Shown: one piece after another, positions 1 through 7,623 of the stretch
Position numbering within the stretch: position 1 is the first letter of the stretch
How the letters are laid out: every line of letters starts with the position of its first letter
DNA from: Stenotrophomonas sp. UBA7346
GTDB taxonomy: Bacteria; Pseudomonadota; Gammaproteobacteria; Xanthomonadales; Xanthomonadaceae
Assembly (NCBI GenBank): GCA_002471015.1
Contig: DKPB01000031.1
Location: forward strand, 1-11,611
DNA: 11,611 nt
Direction of reading: 5' to 3'
Program-made: the position numbers and the translations under genes
Notes under the pieces: generated by a model
What the model saw: only the letters and a program-made list of their open reading frames with translations
Told to the model about the DNA's origin: nothing
Database searches by the model: none

Positions 1-352
1 GCCGTGCTCGGCAGGGGCTTTGCCGGGCAGGCCTCAGCCGAGCATGGCTCGGCACTACAAGGGGCTGGCTCCATCGCGAGCCGCAAAAGCGAACCCCTCC
101 CCACCCCTCCCCTTCGCTGCGCGAAAGGGAGCGGGCGGTAGTGCCGAGCCATGCTCGGCAGGGGTTTTACCGGGCAGGCCATAGCCGAGCATGGCTCGGC
201 TCTACAAGGGCCAGCTCGTCCGCCAACGGCCAAAAGCGAACCCCTCCGCAGCCCTCCCCTGCGCTGCGCGAAAGGGAGGGGGCGGTAGTGCCGAGCCGTG
301 CTCGGCAGGGGCTTTACCGGGCAGGCCACAGCCCAGCTTGGCCTGGCTCTAC
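1..352. repeat. 147-bp tandem array of SMAG-like REP pairs
   Basis: About 2.4 copies of a 147-bp unit lie in tandem: equivalent bases occur at 1, 148 and 295. Each unit opens with a GTAG-marked palindrome (partial at 1-13; 138-160; 285-307), then an inverted copy about 24 bp further on (37-58; 184-205; a degenerate one at 331-352). The hairpin stem is GCCGAGC/GCTCGGC around CAT. Units 1 and 2 also carry a roughly 79-bp GC-rich spacer with its own hairpin, at 107-117/121-131 in unit 1. The copies are collinear but diverged. GTAG-ended stem-loops of 22-25 bp are the hallmark of S. maltophilia SMAG repeats; that assignment is from memory. I see no gene in this stretch. Confidence 0.85.
107..131. 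repeat. GC-rich hairpin inside repeat unit 1
   Basis: The arms at 107-117 and 121-131 pair over 11 positions with one wobble around the 3-base loop TGC. The equivalent position in unit 2 (252-258 with 274-280) keeps only a CCCTCCC/GGGAGGG stem. This hairpin is part of the duplicated 147-bp unit but is unrelated in sequence to the GTAG palindromes. I see no U-tract, so an intrinsic terminator is unlikely. Confidence 0.6.
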
Positions 353-390
353 AAGATGCACTGGGGGTTGACCTCGCCAACACCGGGCAT

Positions 391-419
391 AAAAAAAAGC
401 CCCGCAATGCGGGGCTTTT
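391..419 (-). terminator. Intrinsic terminator of hisS
   Basis: Read on the minus strand, the stem GCCCCGC/GCGGGGC closes an ATT loop. It is flanked by AAAA before and a run of eight T after the stem. It begins a few bases past the hisS stop codon. The A/T runs on both sides mean it may also stop transcription coming from the left. Confidence 0.92.
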
Positions 420-422
420 CGA

Positions 423-1832
423 TCAGCGCGCCATGGCGCGGGTCTGTTCCAGCTCCACCTGCAGGGTGGAGGCCAGCTCGTCCCGGGCCACTTCGAACTG
501 CTGTTCGCGCAGCAAGTCCTTGACCGCCACCACGCCGCGGGCCAGCTCATCCTCGCCGGCCAACACCACGAAGCGGATGCCCGCCTTGGCGGCGTACTGG
601 AACTGCTTGCCGATCTTCTTCGGCTCCATCTGCACTTCGGTATTGATACCGCCAGCACGCAGACGACGGGCGATGTCCAGCGACTGCGGCATCGACGCAT
701 CGTCCATCAACGCCACCATCGCGTGCACACTGCTCTCGGCAATGCCGTCGATCAGGTTGGCTTCGCGCAACTGCCAGAACAGGCGGGTCAGGCCGATCGA
801 GATGCCCACGCCCGGCAGCTTGGACTTGGTGTAATGGCTGGCCAGGTCCTCATAGCGTCCGCCCGAGCAGATCGAGCCGATCTGCGGGTGATCCACCAGA
901 CTGGTCTCATAGACAGTGCCGGTGTAGTAGTCCAGACCACGGGCGATGGAGAAATTCAGGCAGTAGGCGGTTTCCGGCACACCCAACGCCTTGACCAGCT
1001 CCAGCACCTCGCGCAGTTCGGCGGCACCGGTACGCAGCGATTCGCTGGCCGACTCGCCGGCCGCAGCCAGCACCGCGTCGATCTGCGCCAGCGCATCGGC
1101 ATGCGAGCTGGAACGCACCTCGACAAAGGACAGGATGCGCTCAACCGCGTCGGCGGGCAGACCAAAATCCGGCCCAACCAAAGTCTCACGCACGTAGTCA
1201 GGCCCCCGCTTGTCGAGCTTGTCGACCTCGCGCAGCACCAGCGCCTGCTGGCCGGCGTCCACCACGCCCTGTGCTTCGAAGAAACCACGCATCAACTTGC
1301 GGTTGTTCAGCTGCACGGCGAATTTGCCGATGCGCAGCTCCGAGAACACCGCGTAGATCACCGCCAGCACCTCAGCGTCATAGCGGATGCTCAGGGTGTC
1401 CTTGCCGATCACATCGACATCACACTGGTAGAACTCGCGGAAGCGACCGCGCTGGGCACGCTCACCACGGTAGACACGCTGCATCTGGTAGCGGCGGAAC
1501 GGGAAGGTCAGGTCGTGCTCGTGCTCGGCCACGTAGCGGGCCAGCGGCACGGTCAGGTCGAAGCGCAGCGCCATTTCCGGCAAACCGCCCTTGTCGGCCG
1601 ATTCAGCGGCATTGGCCAATGCACCGGTGGACTGCACGAAGTACACCTGGCGCTCGGTCTCGCCACCGGACTTGGTCAGCAGCACATCCGACAGCTCGAA
1701 CACCGGGGTTTCCACCGGCAGGAACCCGAAGCGCTCGTAATTGCGGCGGATGACGTCCAGCATGCGCTGGAACGCAATCTGCTCGCGCGGCAACAATTCC
1801 ATGATGCCGGGCGGGGTACGGGGCTTGATCAC
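423..1832 (-). CDS. hisS: Histidyl-tRNA synthetase (HisRS)
   Basis: Class II aminoacyl-tRNA synthetase of 469 residues that charges tRNA-His in the cytoplasm. Motif 1 spans about residues 6-45. RFDLTVPLARY at 90-100 precedes motif 2 (112-139, with RVYRGERAQRGRFREF). The histidine-binding motifs are ARGLDYYTG (297-305) and SGGRYEDL (323-330). Motif 3 is GVGISIGLTRL (341-351). The anticodon-binding domain occupies about 370-465. The start is GTG, chosen because AGGAG sits about 8 bases upstream and the N-terminus matches xanthomonad HisRS. The protein is about 45 residues longer than E. coli HisRS. Its motif 2 continues FYQCDVDVIG, closer to archaeal/eukaryotic HisRS than to E. coli; this comparison is from memory. 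The gene is monocistronic with its own terminator, and divergent from the Fnr-type regulator. Confidence 0.97.
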   Translation of the reverse strand: MIKPRTPPGIMELLPREQIAFQRMLDVIRRNYERFGFLPVETPVFELSDVLLTKSGGETERQVYFVQSTGALANAAESADKGGLPEMALRFDLTVPLARYVAEHEHDLTFPFRRYQMQRVYRGERAQRGRFREFYQCDVDVIGKDTLSIRYDAEVLAVIYAVFSELRIGKFAVQLNNRKLMRGFFEAQGVVDAGQQALVLREVDKLDKRGPDYVRETLVGPDFGLPADAVERILSFVEVRSSSHADALAQIDAVLAAAGESASESLRTGAAELREVLELVKALGVPETAYCLNFSIARGLDYYTGTVYETSLVDHPQIGSICSGGRYEDLASHYTKSKLPGVGISIGLTRLFWQLREANLIDGIAESSVHAMVALMDDASMPQSLDIARRLRAGGINTEVQMEPKKIGKQFQYAAKAGIRFVVLAGEDELARGVVAVKDLLREQQFEVARDELASTLQVELEQTRAMAR

Positions 1833-1872
1833 GGGCGAAACTCCTGCAACTCAATGGGGGAAACGGAGGCCA

Positions 1873-1878
1873 ATTCTA
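1873..1878 (-). promoter_or_regulatory. Probable hisS -10 element
   Basis: TAGAAT on the minus strand matches five of six bases of the sigma-70 -10 consensus and lies about 40 bases before the hisS GTG. No good -35 hexamer is visible at 16-18 bp spacing, so this is a partial promoter call. Confidence 0.4.
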
Positions 1879-1908
1879 GCCGGACACCGCCCTTCTGGCC
1901 GCATGAAG

Positions 1909-1914
1909 TATCAT
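1909..1914 (+). promoter_or_regulatory. Possible -10 element of the Fnr-type gene
   Basis: TATCAT matches five of six bases of the -10 consensus and would place the start of transcription near 1921, about 20 bases before the ATG at 1943. There is no recognisable -35 element and no convincing Shine-Dalgarno before the gene. I found no TTGAT-N4-ATCAA Fnr box in this spacer. Confidence 0.3.
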
Positions 1915-1942
1915 TCACGTTGTTTATCCCCACGTGCCCGCC

Positions 1943-2701
1943 ATGTCCCGGCCAGCCCAAGGCTCCGAGCAACACCCTGCCACGTCCACAGCCGAGGAAG
2001 GCAAGGGCGTGCGCGAGTGCCTGCAATGCTCGGTCCGCCACCTGTCGGTGTGTTCGGCGCTGTCCTGTGATGAAGTGCACGCACTGGAGCAGATCACTGT
2101 CTCCACGCCCGTAGCGATGGGCTCCACGCTGGCCCGTGCCGGCGAACCACGTACTTATGTCTATACAGTGACCGAGGGCGCGCTGCGCCTTGTCCGCACC
2201 TTGGCCGACGGCCGTCGCCAGGTGAATGGCTTCGTGCTGCCGGGTGACTACCTAGGGCTGAGTGGCAGCGACCACCACCGTTACGACATCGAGGCCATTG
2301 CCGACAGCCGCGTCTGCCGGGTGCCCACCACCCAGATGCGCGACCTGCGCCAGCGTTACCCGCACCTGGAGCGCAAACTGCTGCAGCGCGCGTGCCAGGA
2401 GCTGGACGCGGCCCAGGACAATGCCCTGGCATTGGCACGCCTGCAGCCGCCAGAACGGCTGGCCGACTTCCTGCTGCGCCTGGCTGCCCGCGAGGCCACC
2501 CTCAATGGCCACAGCAGCAACCGGGTCTCGCTGCCGATGGGGCGCGGCGATATTGCCGACCACCTGGGCCTGACCATGGAAACGGTGAGCCGAACCTTCA
2601 CCAAGCTGCGCCAGCAGGGCCTGATCGCCCTGCCCCACCTCAACGTGGTCGAGATCCTGGACTTCGCCGGCCTGCAGAAGCTGGCCAACGACGAGCTCTA
2701 A
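1943..2701 (+). CDS. fnr: Crp/Fnr-family oxygen-sensing regulator (Fnr/FixK type)
   Basis: A 252-residue transcription factor of the Crp/Fnr family. Cysteines at 26, 29 and 37 (C-x2-C-x7-C in CLQCSVRHLSVC) plus C125 in a DSRVCRVP context give the four ligands expected for an oxygen-labile [4Fe-4S] cluster. The C-x2-C-x7-C spacing is that of alphaproteobacterial FnrN/FnrL rather than the C-x2-C-x5-C of E. coli Fnr. A cyclic-nucleotide-like beta-roll spans about 45-130, the dimer helix about 140-182, and the helix-turn-helix 199-226. Its recognition helix reads TMETVSRTF; E213, S216 and R217 match the residues Fnr uses to read TTGAT-type half-sites. An in-frame GTG at 1934 would add three residues. 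The gene stands alone, divergent from hisS and convergent with thrC. A role in low-oxygen gene control is inferred from the family. Confidence 0.88.
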   Translation: MSRPAQGSEQHPATSTAEEGKGVRECLQCSVRHLSVCSALSCDEVHALEQITVSTPVAMGSTLARAGEPRTYVYTVTEGALRLVRTLADGRRQVNGFVLPGDYLGLSGSDHHRYDIEAIADSRVCRVPTTQMRDLRQRYPHLERKLLQRACQELDAAQDNALALARLQPPERLADFLLRLAAREATLNGHSSNRVSLPMGRGDIADHLGLTMETVSRTFTKLRQQGLIALPHLNVVEILDFAGLQKLANDEL

Positions 2702-2706
2702 GCCGT

Positions 2707-2773
2707 GTAGTGCCGAGCCATGCTCGGCAAGGGTGTTACCGAAAAACCCCAGCCGAGCATGGCTCGGCTCTAC
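2707..2773. repeat. SMAG-like REP pair between fnr and thrC
   Basis: A GTAG-marked palindrome at 2707-2729 is followed by its inverted copy at 2752-2773 ending CTAC. Both share the GCCGAGC-CAT-GCTCGGC hairpin with the array at 1-352. The pair fills almost the whole gap between the convergent stop codons of fnr (2701) and thrC (2787). No U-tract accompanies it. It may slow 3' exonuclease decay of both transcripts or act as a bidirectional terminator; that is inference. Confidence 0.85.
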
Positions 2774-2786
2774 GCCTGCTGGTGTT

Positions 2787-4082
2787 TTACAGCAGCTTTT
2801 CGCGCAGCGCGCTGTATTCCGGCGCGCAGGGCTCGGCATGCGCCGGACGCTTGAGCAGTTCGGCCAGTGCCGGCGGCACCGCCACCTCGCGGCCGATCAA
2901 GGGTTCCACCACCGATTCGAACTTGGCCGGGTGGGCGGTTGCGGCCACCGCCCAATGCTCGTCGGCCGCGGCCTCGCCACTACGGCGCAGCTGCTCCAGC
3001 ACATGTACCGCAGTGGCCGTATGCGGGCAGAACACCTCGCCAAACTGGCTGTAGCGGGCGGCAATCGTGTCGCGGATCGTCGCATCACCCACCGCGAACG
3101 ACTGGAAAGCACCGCGCAGGGCCGCATCGTCCCCGGCATACAGCCACCGCAGGCGTTCGAAGTTGCTGGGCGCGCCCACGTCCATGGCGTTGGCCAGGGT
3201 GGCGACACTGGCCTTGGGCTGGTACGGGCCACCGGCGAAGTAATCGGGCAGCACGCGGTTGGCATTGGTTGCCAGCACGATGCGGCCCAGCGGCACGCCC
3301 AGCGCGCGTGCCATGATCGCCGCCATCGCATTACCGAGGTTACCGGTGGGGATGACGAAATTCAGCAGCCCGCCATGCGCCGCACGGTGGCTGAGCGCGG
3401 CGTGCGCGTAATAGCTCATCTGCGGCAGCAGACGGCCCAGGCTGATGCTGTTGGCCGAACTCAAGGGCACCTGCGCCTGCAGCTCGGCATCGCCGAGCGC
3501 CTGCTTGGCCATGGCCTGGCAATCGTCGAACGAGCCGGCCACCCGCAAGGCGCGGATATTGCCCCCCAGGCAGCCGAGCTGATGCGCCTGCCGCGGCGAC
3601 ACCCGCCCGTCCGGGTACAACACCACCACCTGCAGATTGGGCTGGTTGTGGAAAGCGGCGGCAACCGCTGCGCCGGTGTCACCCGAAGTGGCCACCACGA
3701 TGGTCAGCGGCCGCGCCTGACCTGCGCGCACGCGCGACAGGCTGGCGGCAAGAAAGCGCGCGCCAAAATCCTTGAACGCGGCGGTTGGGCCGTGAAACAG
3801 CTCCAGCACATGGTCATTGGCAGTAGCCAGCGCCTGCAGCGGCGCCGGGAAATCAAATGCCTCCGCGCAGATGGCCGGCAACGCCTGGGCCAGGCCATCG
3901 CCTGCGAAGAAGGGCTGCAACAACGCCGCGGCGGTTTCGGCCAGGTTTGCGCCCGGCTGCAGCTCACGGGCCGCCGGCAACTGCTCCGGAACGTACAGGC
4001 CGCCGTCAGGTGCCAGCCCTGCAGCGATGGCCTGGCTCAGGGTGGCGACGGGGGACGCATTACGGGTGGAAATGAAGTTCAT
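2787..4082 (-). CDS. thrC: Threonine synthase
   Basis: PLP-dependent enzyme of 431 residues that converts O-phosphohomoserine to threonine, the last step of the pathway. K104 in AAFKDFGARF is the expected Schiff-base lysine. SGDTG (133-137) and PTGNLGN (245-251) are the phosphate- and cofactor-binding loops, and SSANSISLGRLLPQ lies at about 208-221. The N-terminus MNFISTRNASPVATL with the PDGGLYVPE segment is typical of the ThrC family, so I place the start at the ATG at 4080-4082. Its Shine-Dalgarno is weak. An in-frame ATG 11 codons upstream (4113-4115) is possible but gives an atypical N-terminus. It is the last gene of the thr operon, 85 bases after thrB, with a strong hairpin in that gap. 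Confidence 0.96.
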   Translation of the reverse strand: MNFISTRNASPVATLSQAIAAGLAPDGGLYVPEQLPAARELQPGANLAETAAALLQPFFAGDGLAQALPAICAEAFDFPAPLQALATANDHVLELFHGPTAAFKDFGARFLAASLSRVRAGQARPLTIVVATSGDTGAAVAAAFHNQPNLQVVVLYPDGRVSPRQAHQLGCLGGNIRALRVAGSFDDCQAMAKQALGDAELQAQVPLSSANSISLGRLLPQMSYYAHAALSHRAAHGGLLNFVIPTGNLGNAMAAIMARALGVPLGRIVLATNANRVLPDYFAGGPYQPKASVATLANAMDVGAPSNFERLRWLYAGDDAALRGAFQSFAVGDATIRDTIAARYSQFGEVFCPHTATAVHVLEQLRRSGEAAADEHWAVAATAHPAKFESVVEPLIGREVAVPPALAELLKRPAHAEPCAPEYSALREKLL

Positions 4083-4125
4083 TCGAAAATCCGCAAAGTT
4101 GAAAGGTGATGCCATGGCCTGTGCC

Positions 4126-4152
4126 AGGAGGAGCAATCACCGCCCCTCCTAC
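4126..4152 (-). repeat. Intercistronic GTAG hairpin between thrB and thrC
   Basis: On the minus strand a 9-bp stem, AGGAGGGGC with GCTCCTCCT (one G-U pair), closes the 7-base loop GGTGATT. Arms are 4142-4150 and 4126-4134. The sequence begins GTAGGAGG, so it has the GTAG end and the 25-27 bp size of a SMAG-type REP, but its stem differs from the other copies here. It contains an AGGAGG that looks like a strong ribosome-binding site yet is paired and has no start codon at a suitable distance. It is probably an mRNA-stability or partial-termination element lowering thrC relative to thrAB (inference). Confidence 0.6.
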
Positions 4153-4167
4153 GGACAAGCGGTAGAT

Positions 4168-5103
4168 TCAGAGCAGGCGCGCACCCGGGCTGTTGACCGG
4201 GGTAACCCAGCTTTGGCTGCCAAAGCCGGCCGCGGCGAACGCTGCCTGCACCTTGGGTGCGGCCGCCAGCGCCCCGTCGCGGTCCTCGAACCAGGCAAAC
4301 ACGCTAGGGCCCGCTCCTGAGATGCTGGCGCCCATTGCCCCGGCCGCCAATGCCGCCTGCTTGGCCGCATCGAAACCGACGATCAGCGGCGCGCGACGCG
4401 GTTCGACCAGCACATCGGCCAAGCCCGCCCGCACCAGCCCGGCGTCGCCGGCATGGCAGCCGGCCAGCACCAGCGCCAGATTGCTGCTCTGCGCGACAAA
4501 CTCCTTCAGCCCATAGCTTCCCTGCAGTGCCTCGCGTGCGCGGCGGGTTTCCAGCAGGGCATCGGGATGCACCAGCAGGCTGTGCCACTGCGCCGGCACC
4601 GACACCGGCACCAATCGCTCCAAGGTGCACAGCACCAGCCCCCCGAGGAACATCGGCCCCAGGTTGTCGCCATGGCGACTGCCGCTGGCCACCGCCTCCC
4701 CGTCCAGCGCGAACGGATACAACTGCTCACGGCTCAGCGGCACATCCAACAAGGCATTGGCCGCGACCAGCGCGGCCACGCATGACGCCGCCGAGCCGCC
4801 CATGCCGGAGCTGAGCGGAATGCCCTTGTCGATCTCCAGCTCGAAGCCGTAGGGCAGCTGCAAAGCCTCGCGCAACGCGATCAATGCCGCACCTGCGGTA
4901 TTGCGGGGCGCATCCAACGGCAGTTCGATCGCGGTGCCCCGGATGGCGGCAATACGGACTTCGGGGACATCAATGCGCCGCACCGTCACCGTATCGCCCA
5001 CATCGGGTACTGCATAACCGAGCAGGTCAAAACCAACTGCCACGTTCGCCACCGAGGCCGGCGAGAACGCCCGCGCCTGTCGTCCCATCACCGCCTCACT
5101 CAC
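4168..5103 (-). CDS. thrB: Homoserine kinase (GHMP family)
   Basis: A 311-residue GHMP kinase that phosphorylates homoserine to O-phosphohomoserine with ATP. SPASVANVAVGFDLLG at 14-29 is the conserved N-terminal substrate-site segment. PLSSGMGGSAAS at 96-107 is the ATP-phosphate loop of the family. GASISGAGPSVFAW at about 258-271 is the C-terminal GHMP motif. The start is taken as GTG (5101-5103) because it overlaps the thrA stop as GTGA, with GGGAG about eight bases upstream. Downstream in-frame starts (GTG at codon 5, ATG at codon 6) are alternatives. The overlap implies translational coupling to thrA, fitting stoichiometric expression of consecutive pathway enzymes. Confidence 0.96.
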   Translation of the reverse strand: MSEAVMGRQARAFSPASVANVAVGFDLLGYAVPDVGDTVTVRRIDVPEVRIAAIRGTAIELPLDAPRNTAGAALIALREALQLPYGFELEIDKGIPLSSGMGGSAASCVAALVAANALLDVPLSREQLYPFALDGEAVASGSRHGDNLGPMFLGGLVLCTLERLVPVSVPAQWHSLLVHPDALLETRRAREALQGSYGLKEFVAQSSNLALVLAGCHAGDAGLVRAGLADVLVEPRRAPLIVGFDAAKQAALAAGAMGASISGAGPSVFAWFEDRDGALAAAPKVQAAFAAAGFGSQSWVTPVNSPGARLL

Positions 5104-7604
5104 AATCGCGCTCCCTCGCCCGCTGCCACCCGCAGCACATCGGCAAACACACCCGCCGCCGTCACTTCCGGGCCCGCACCCGGGCCCTGCACCACCAACG
5201 GGTTGTCACAATACCGGCGGGTGGTGAACTGCACCACGTTGTCGGTCAGGCGCAGGTTGGCAAAGGCATGGTCGCCCGGCAGTTCCACCAGGCCCACGCT
5301 GGGCTGCTCACCGGGCTTGAACTGCGCCACATAACGCAGGACATTGCCGCGCGCCCGTGCATCGGCCAGGCGCTGGGCAAAGCTGGCATCCACCTCGTGC
5401 AGGCGCGCCATGAAGTCGTCCACGCTGGCGCCCTGCAGTGCCGCCGGCACCAGGCTCTCCACCGCCACGTCTTCCAGGCTCAGCTCGTAACCGGCCTCAC
5501 GGGCCAGGATGACCAGCTTGCGTGCCACGTCCACGCCGGACAGGTCATCGCGCGGGTCCGGCTCGGTGTAGCCCATGCCACGTGCCTGCGTCACCAGTTC
5601 GGCGAACGGCACGCTGCCGTCGTATTTGTTGAACAGCCAGGCCAGGGTGCCGGAGAAGATGCCGGCAATGGCGGTCACCTCATCACCGGTATCCACCAGG
5701 TCGCGCAGCGTGGTGATCACCGGCAGGCCGGCGCCCACCGTGGCTTCATAGCGGAAACGCGCACCCGTGGCCGCGGCCGCCTCGCGGATGGCCTGGTAAC
5801 GCGCCAGCGGACCGGAACCGGCCTGCTTGTTCGGGGTCACCACGTGGATACCGGCCGCCAACCAACCGGCATAGCGGTCGGCAACCTCGGCACTGCCACT
5901 GCAGTCGATGATCAAGGTGTGCGGCAGGCGCGCCGACAACAGGTGATCGGTGAACTGGTCCAGATCGCTCGGCAACGACGCATTCTCGAATGCTGCCTTC
6001 CAATTGCCGTGGATACCGCGCTGGTCCAGCACCATGCGGTTGCGCGAGGTCACCGCACGCAGGCGCAGATCCAGCTTGGCCTTGGCCAGCAGAGAGGCCT
6101 CGGAGGCATACAGCTGTTCCAACAGGGCCGCGCCTACATTGCCCGGGCCGATCACGCCGACCGAGAAGGTCTGCGGCGACAACCAGAAACCGGCATGCGC
6201 AGCACGCAGCGCCTTGGTCGCATCGCTGCCATCGATCGCCACCGAGATATTGCGCTCGGACGAGCCCTGCGCGATCGCCAGGATATTGACCTGGGCCCGG
6301 CCCAGCGATTCGAACAGACGAGCGGCCACACCCGGCTGCCCGGCCATGCCATCGCCCACCGCTGCCAGCACACTGACATTGGGCTTGAGCTGCACGCGCT
6401 GCACCTGGCCGGCCGCCAATTCGTGCGAGAACGCCTGGGTCAGCGCAAGCCGGGCACGTTCGGCCTCGGCCTGCTTCACCACGCAGCAGATGGAATGTTC
6501 GGAGGAGCCCTGCGAGATCATCACCACCGACACATGCGCATTGCGCAGCGCCGAGAACACGCGCTCGGCCGTACCCGGCACGCCAATCAGGCCGGTGCCT
6601 TCGACGTTGACCACGGCCAGGTCCGGGCTCAGGGTCAGGCCCTTGATCGGGCCGCTGCTGGAACTGTCCGAGGTGATGCGGGTACCCGGATGGTCGGGCT
6701 GGAAGGTATTGCGGATGATGATCGGCAGGCCGCGCTCGATGGCCGGCGACATGGTCTGCGGGTGCACCACCTTTGCGCCGAAATAGGCCAGTTCGCAGGC
6801 CTCGTCGTAGCTCAGTGCGTCCAGCTGCACGGCTTCGGGCACCACCCGCGGGTCGGCCGACAGCACGCCGTCGACATCGGTCCAGATATGCAGCTCATCG
6901 GCCGCGAACAGGGCCGCAAAGATCGCGCCGGAAAAGTCACTGCCATTGCGGCCAAGGGTGGTGATGTTGCCCTTGCGGTCGCGGGCCACGAAGCCGGTTA
7001 CCACCAGCCGCCGCGCCGGATGCGACTGCCGCCACAGCGCCAGCTTGGCCGCGCTTGACTTCCAGTCCACGTCCACGCCCAGCTCGCCGTGGTTGACCAC
7101 CAGTACATCGCGGGCGTCCAGCACATCGGCGTCCTCGCCCAGCGCCTGCAGGTGGTGGCCCAGCAGGTGCGCGGAGAACACCTCGCCCAGCCCCTGCACG
7201 CGGTCCAGCACTTCCTGCGGCAGCTCGCCGATCACCGCCAACGCCGCGAGGATCTCGCGCAGGCGTTCGAAACGTGCGTCCAACCATTCGATGGTGGTGC
7301 CGGAGTGCTCGCCCAGCAGCGCCGCAGCGGCAGCGCGGTGGCGCGCACGCAGCTCGTGCCAGCGATCATCCCAGCCCGGATCGGCCTTGGCAGCCGCCCT
7401 GGCCAGGTCGATCAGCGCATCGGTCACGCCCTTCATCGCCGACACGACGGTGACCTGCACCACCTCATCGCGGGCCAGCAGCAACTGCGCCACATGGCGG
7501 TAACGGTCGGCATCGGCAACGGAGGTGCCGCCGAATTTATGTACGACGGTGCGGACGGCGGCGTCCGTGGCGAGATCGGCGGGTGAAGCAGCAACTGACG
7601 ACAT
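5100..7604 (-). CDS. thrA: Bifunctional aspartate kinase / homoserine dehydrogenase I
   Basis: An 834-residue fusion enzyme carrying out the first and third steps from aspartate to homoserine. The aspartate kinase domain covers about 20-300, with KFGGTS at 23-28 and NGSDFSG at 220-226. Two ACT regulatory segments follow, marked by the paired motifs ISQGSSEHSI (about 363-372) and IAQGSSERNI (about 443-452), consistent with threonine feedback. The homoserine dehydrogenase part starts with the nucleotide-binding GVIGPGNVG (483-491), then PNKQA (591-595), YEATVGAGLP (619-628) and GYTEPDPRDD...GVDVARK (678-696), which holds the catalytic acid and lysine. The start is ATG at 7602-7604, with GAGG about nine bases upstream. 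A GTG ten codons earlier (7634) is less likely. It is the first enzyme gene of the operon, preceded by a Thr/Ile-rich leader peptide. Confidence 0.97.
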   Translation of the reverse strand: MSSVAASPADLATDAAVRTVVHKFGGTSVADADRYRHVAQLLLARDEVVQVTVVSAMKGVTDALIDLARAAAKADPGWDDRWHELRARHRAAAAALLGEHSGTTIEWLDARFERLREILAALAVIGELPQEVLDRVQGLGEVFSAHLLGHHLQALGEDADVLDARDVLVVNHGELGVDVDWKSSAAKLALWRQSHPARRLVVTGFVARDRKGNITTLGRNGSDFSGAIFAALFAADELHIWTDVDGVLSADPRVVPEAVQLDALSYDEACELAYFGAKVVHPQTMSPAIERGLPIIIRNTFQPDHPGTRITSDSSSSGPIKGLTLSPDLAVVNVEGTGLIGVPGTAERVFSALRNAHVSVVMISQGSSEHSICCVVKQAEAERARLALTQAFSHELAAGQVQRVQLKPNVSVLAAVGDGMAGQPGVAARLFESLGRAQVNILAIAQGSSERNISVAIDGSDATKALRAAHAGFWLSPQTFSVGVIGPGNVGAALLEQLYASEASLLAKAKLDLRLRAVTSRNRMVLDQRGIHGNWKAAFENASLPSDLDQFTDHLLSARLPHTLIIDCSGSAEVADRYAGWLAAGIHVVTPNKQAGSGPLARYQAIREAAAATGARFRYEATVGAGLPVITTLRDLVDTGDEVTAIAGIFSGTLAWLFNKYDGSVPFAELVTQARGMGYTEPDPRDDLSGVDVARKLVILAREAGYELSLEDVAVESLVPAALQGASVDDFMARLHEVDASFAQRLADARARGNVLRYVAQFKPGEQPSVGLVELPGDHAFANLRLTDNVVQFTTRRYCDNPLVVQGPGAGPEVTAAGVFADVLRVAAGEGARL

Positions 7605-7623
7605 CGGAAGAACCTCGGCTGGA

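Noticed and set aside
723..2114. A 463-codon plus-strand frame opposite hisS
   Set aside because: Antisense to hisS and running into the Fnr-type gene in another frame; no recognisable domain.
2733..4109. A 458-codon plus-strand frame opposite thrC
   Set aside because: Same low-complexity His/Arg/Gln-rich composition, antisense to a complete thrC; a shadow frame.
4884..7058. A 724-codon open frame on the plus strand opposite thrA
   Set aside because: Its sequence is rich in His, Arg, Gln and Gly with no domain pattern, and it lies wholly antisense to thrA and thrB, whose motifs are unmistakable. Long antisense frames are expected at this GC content.
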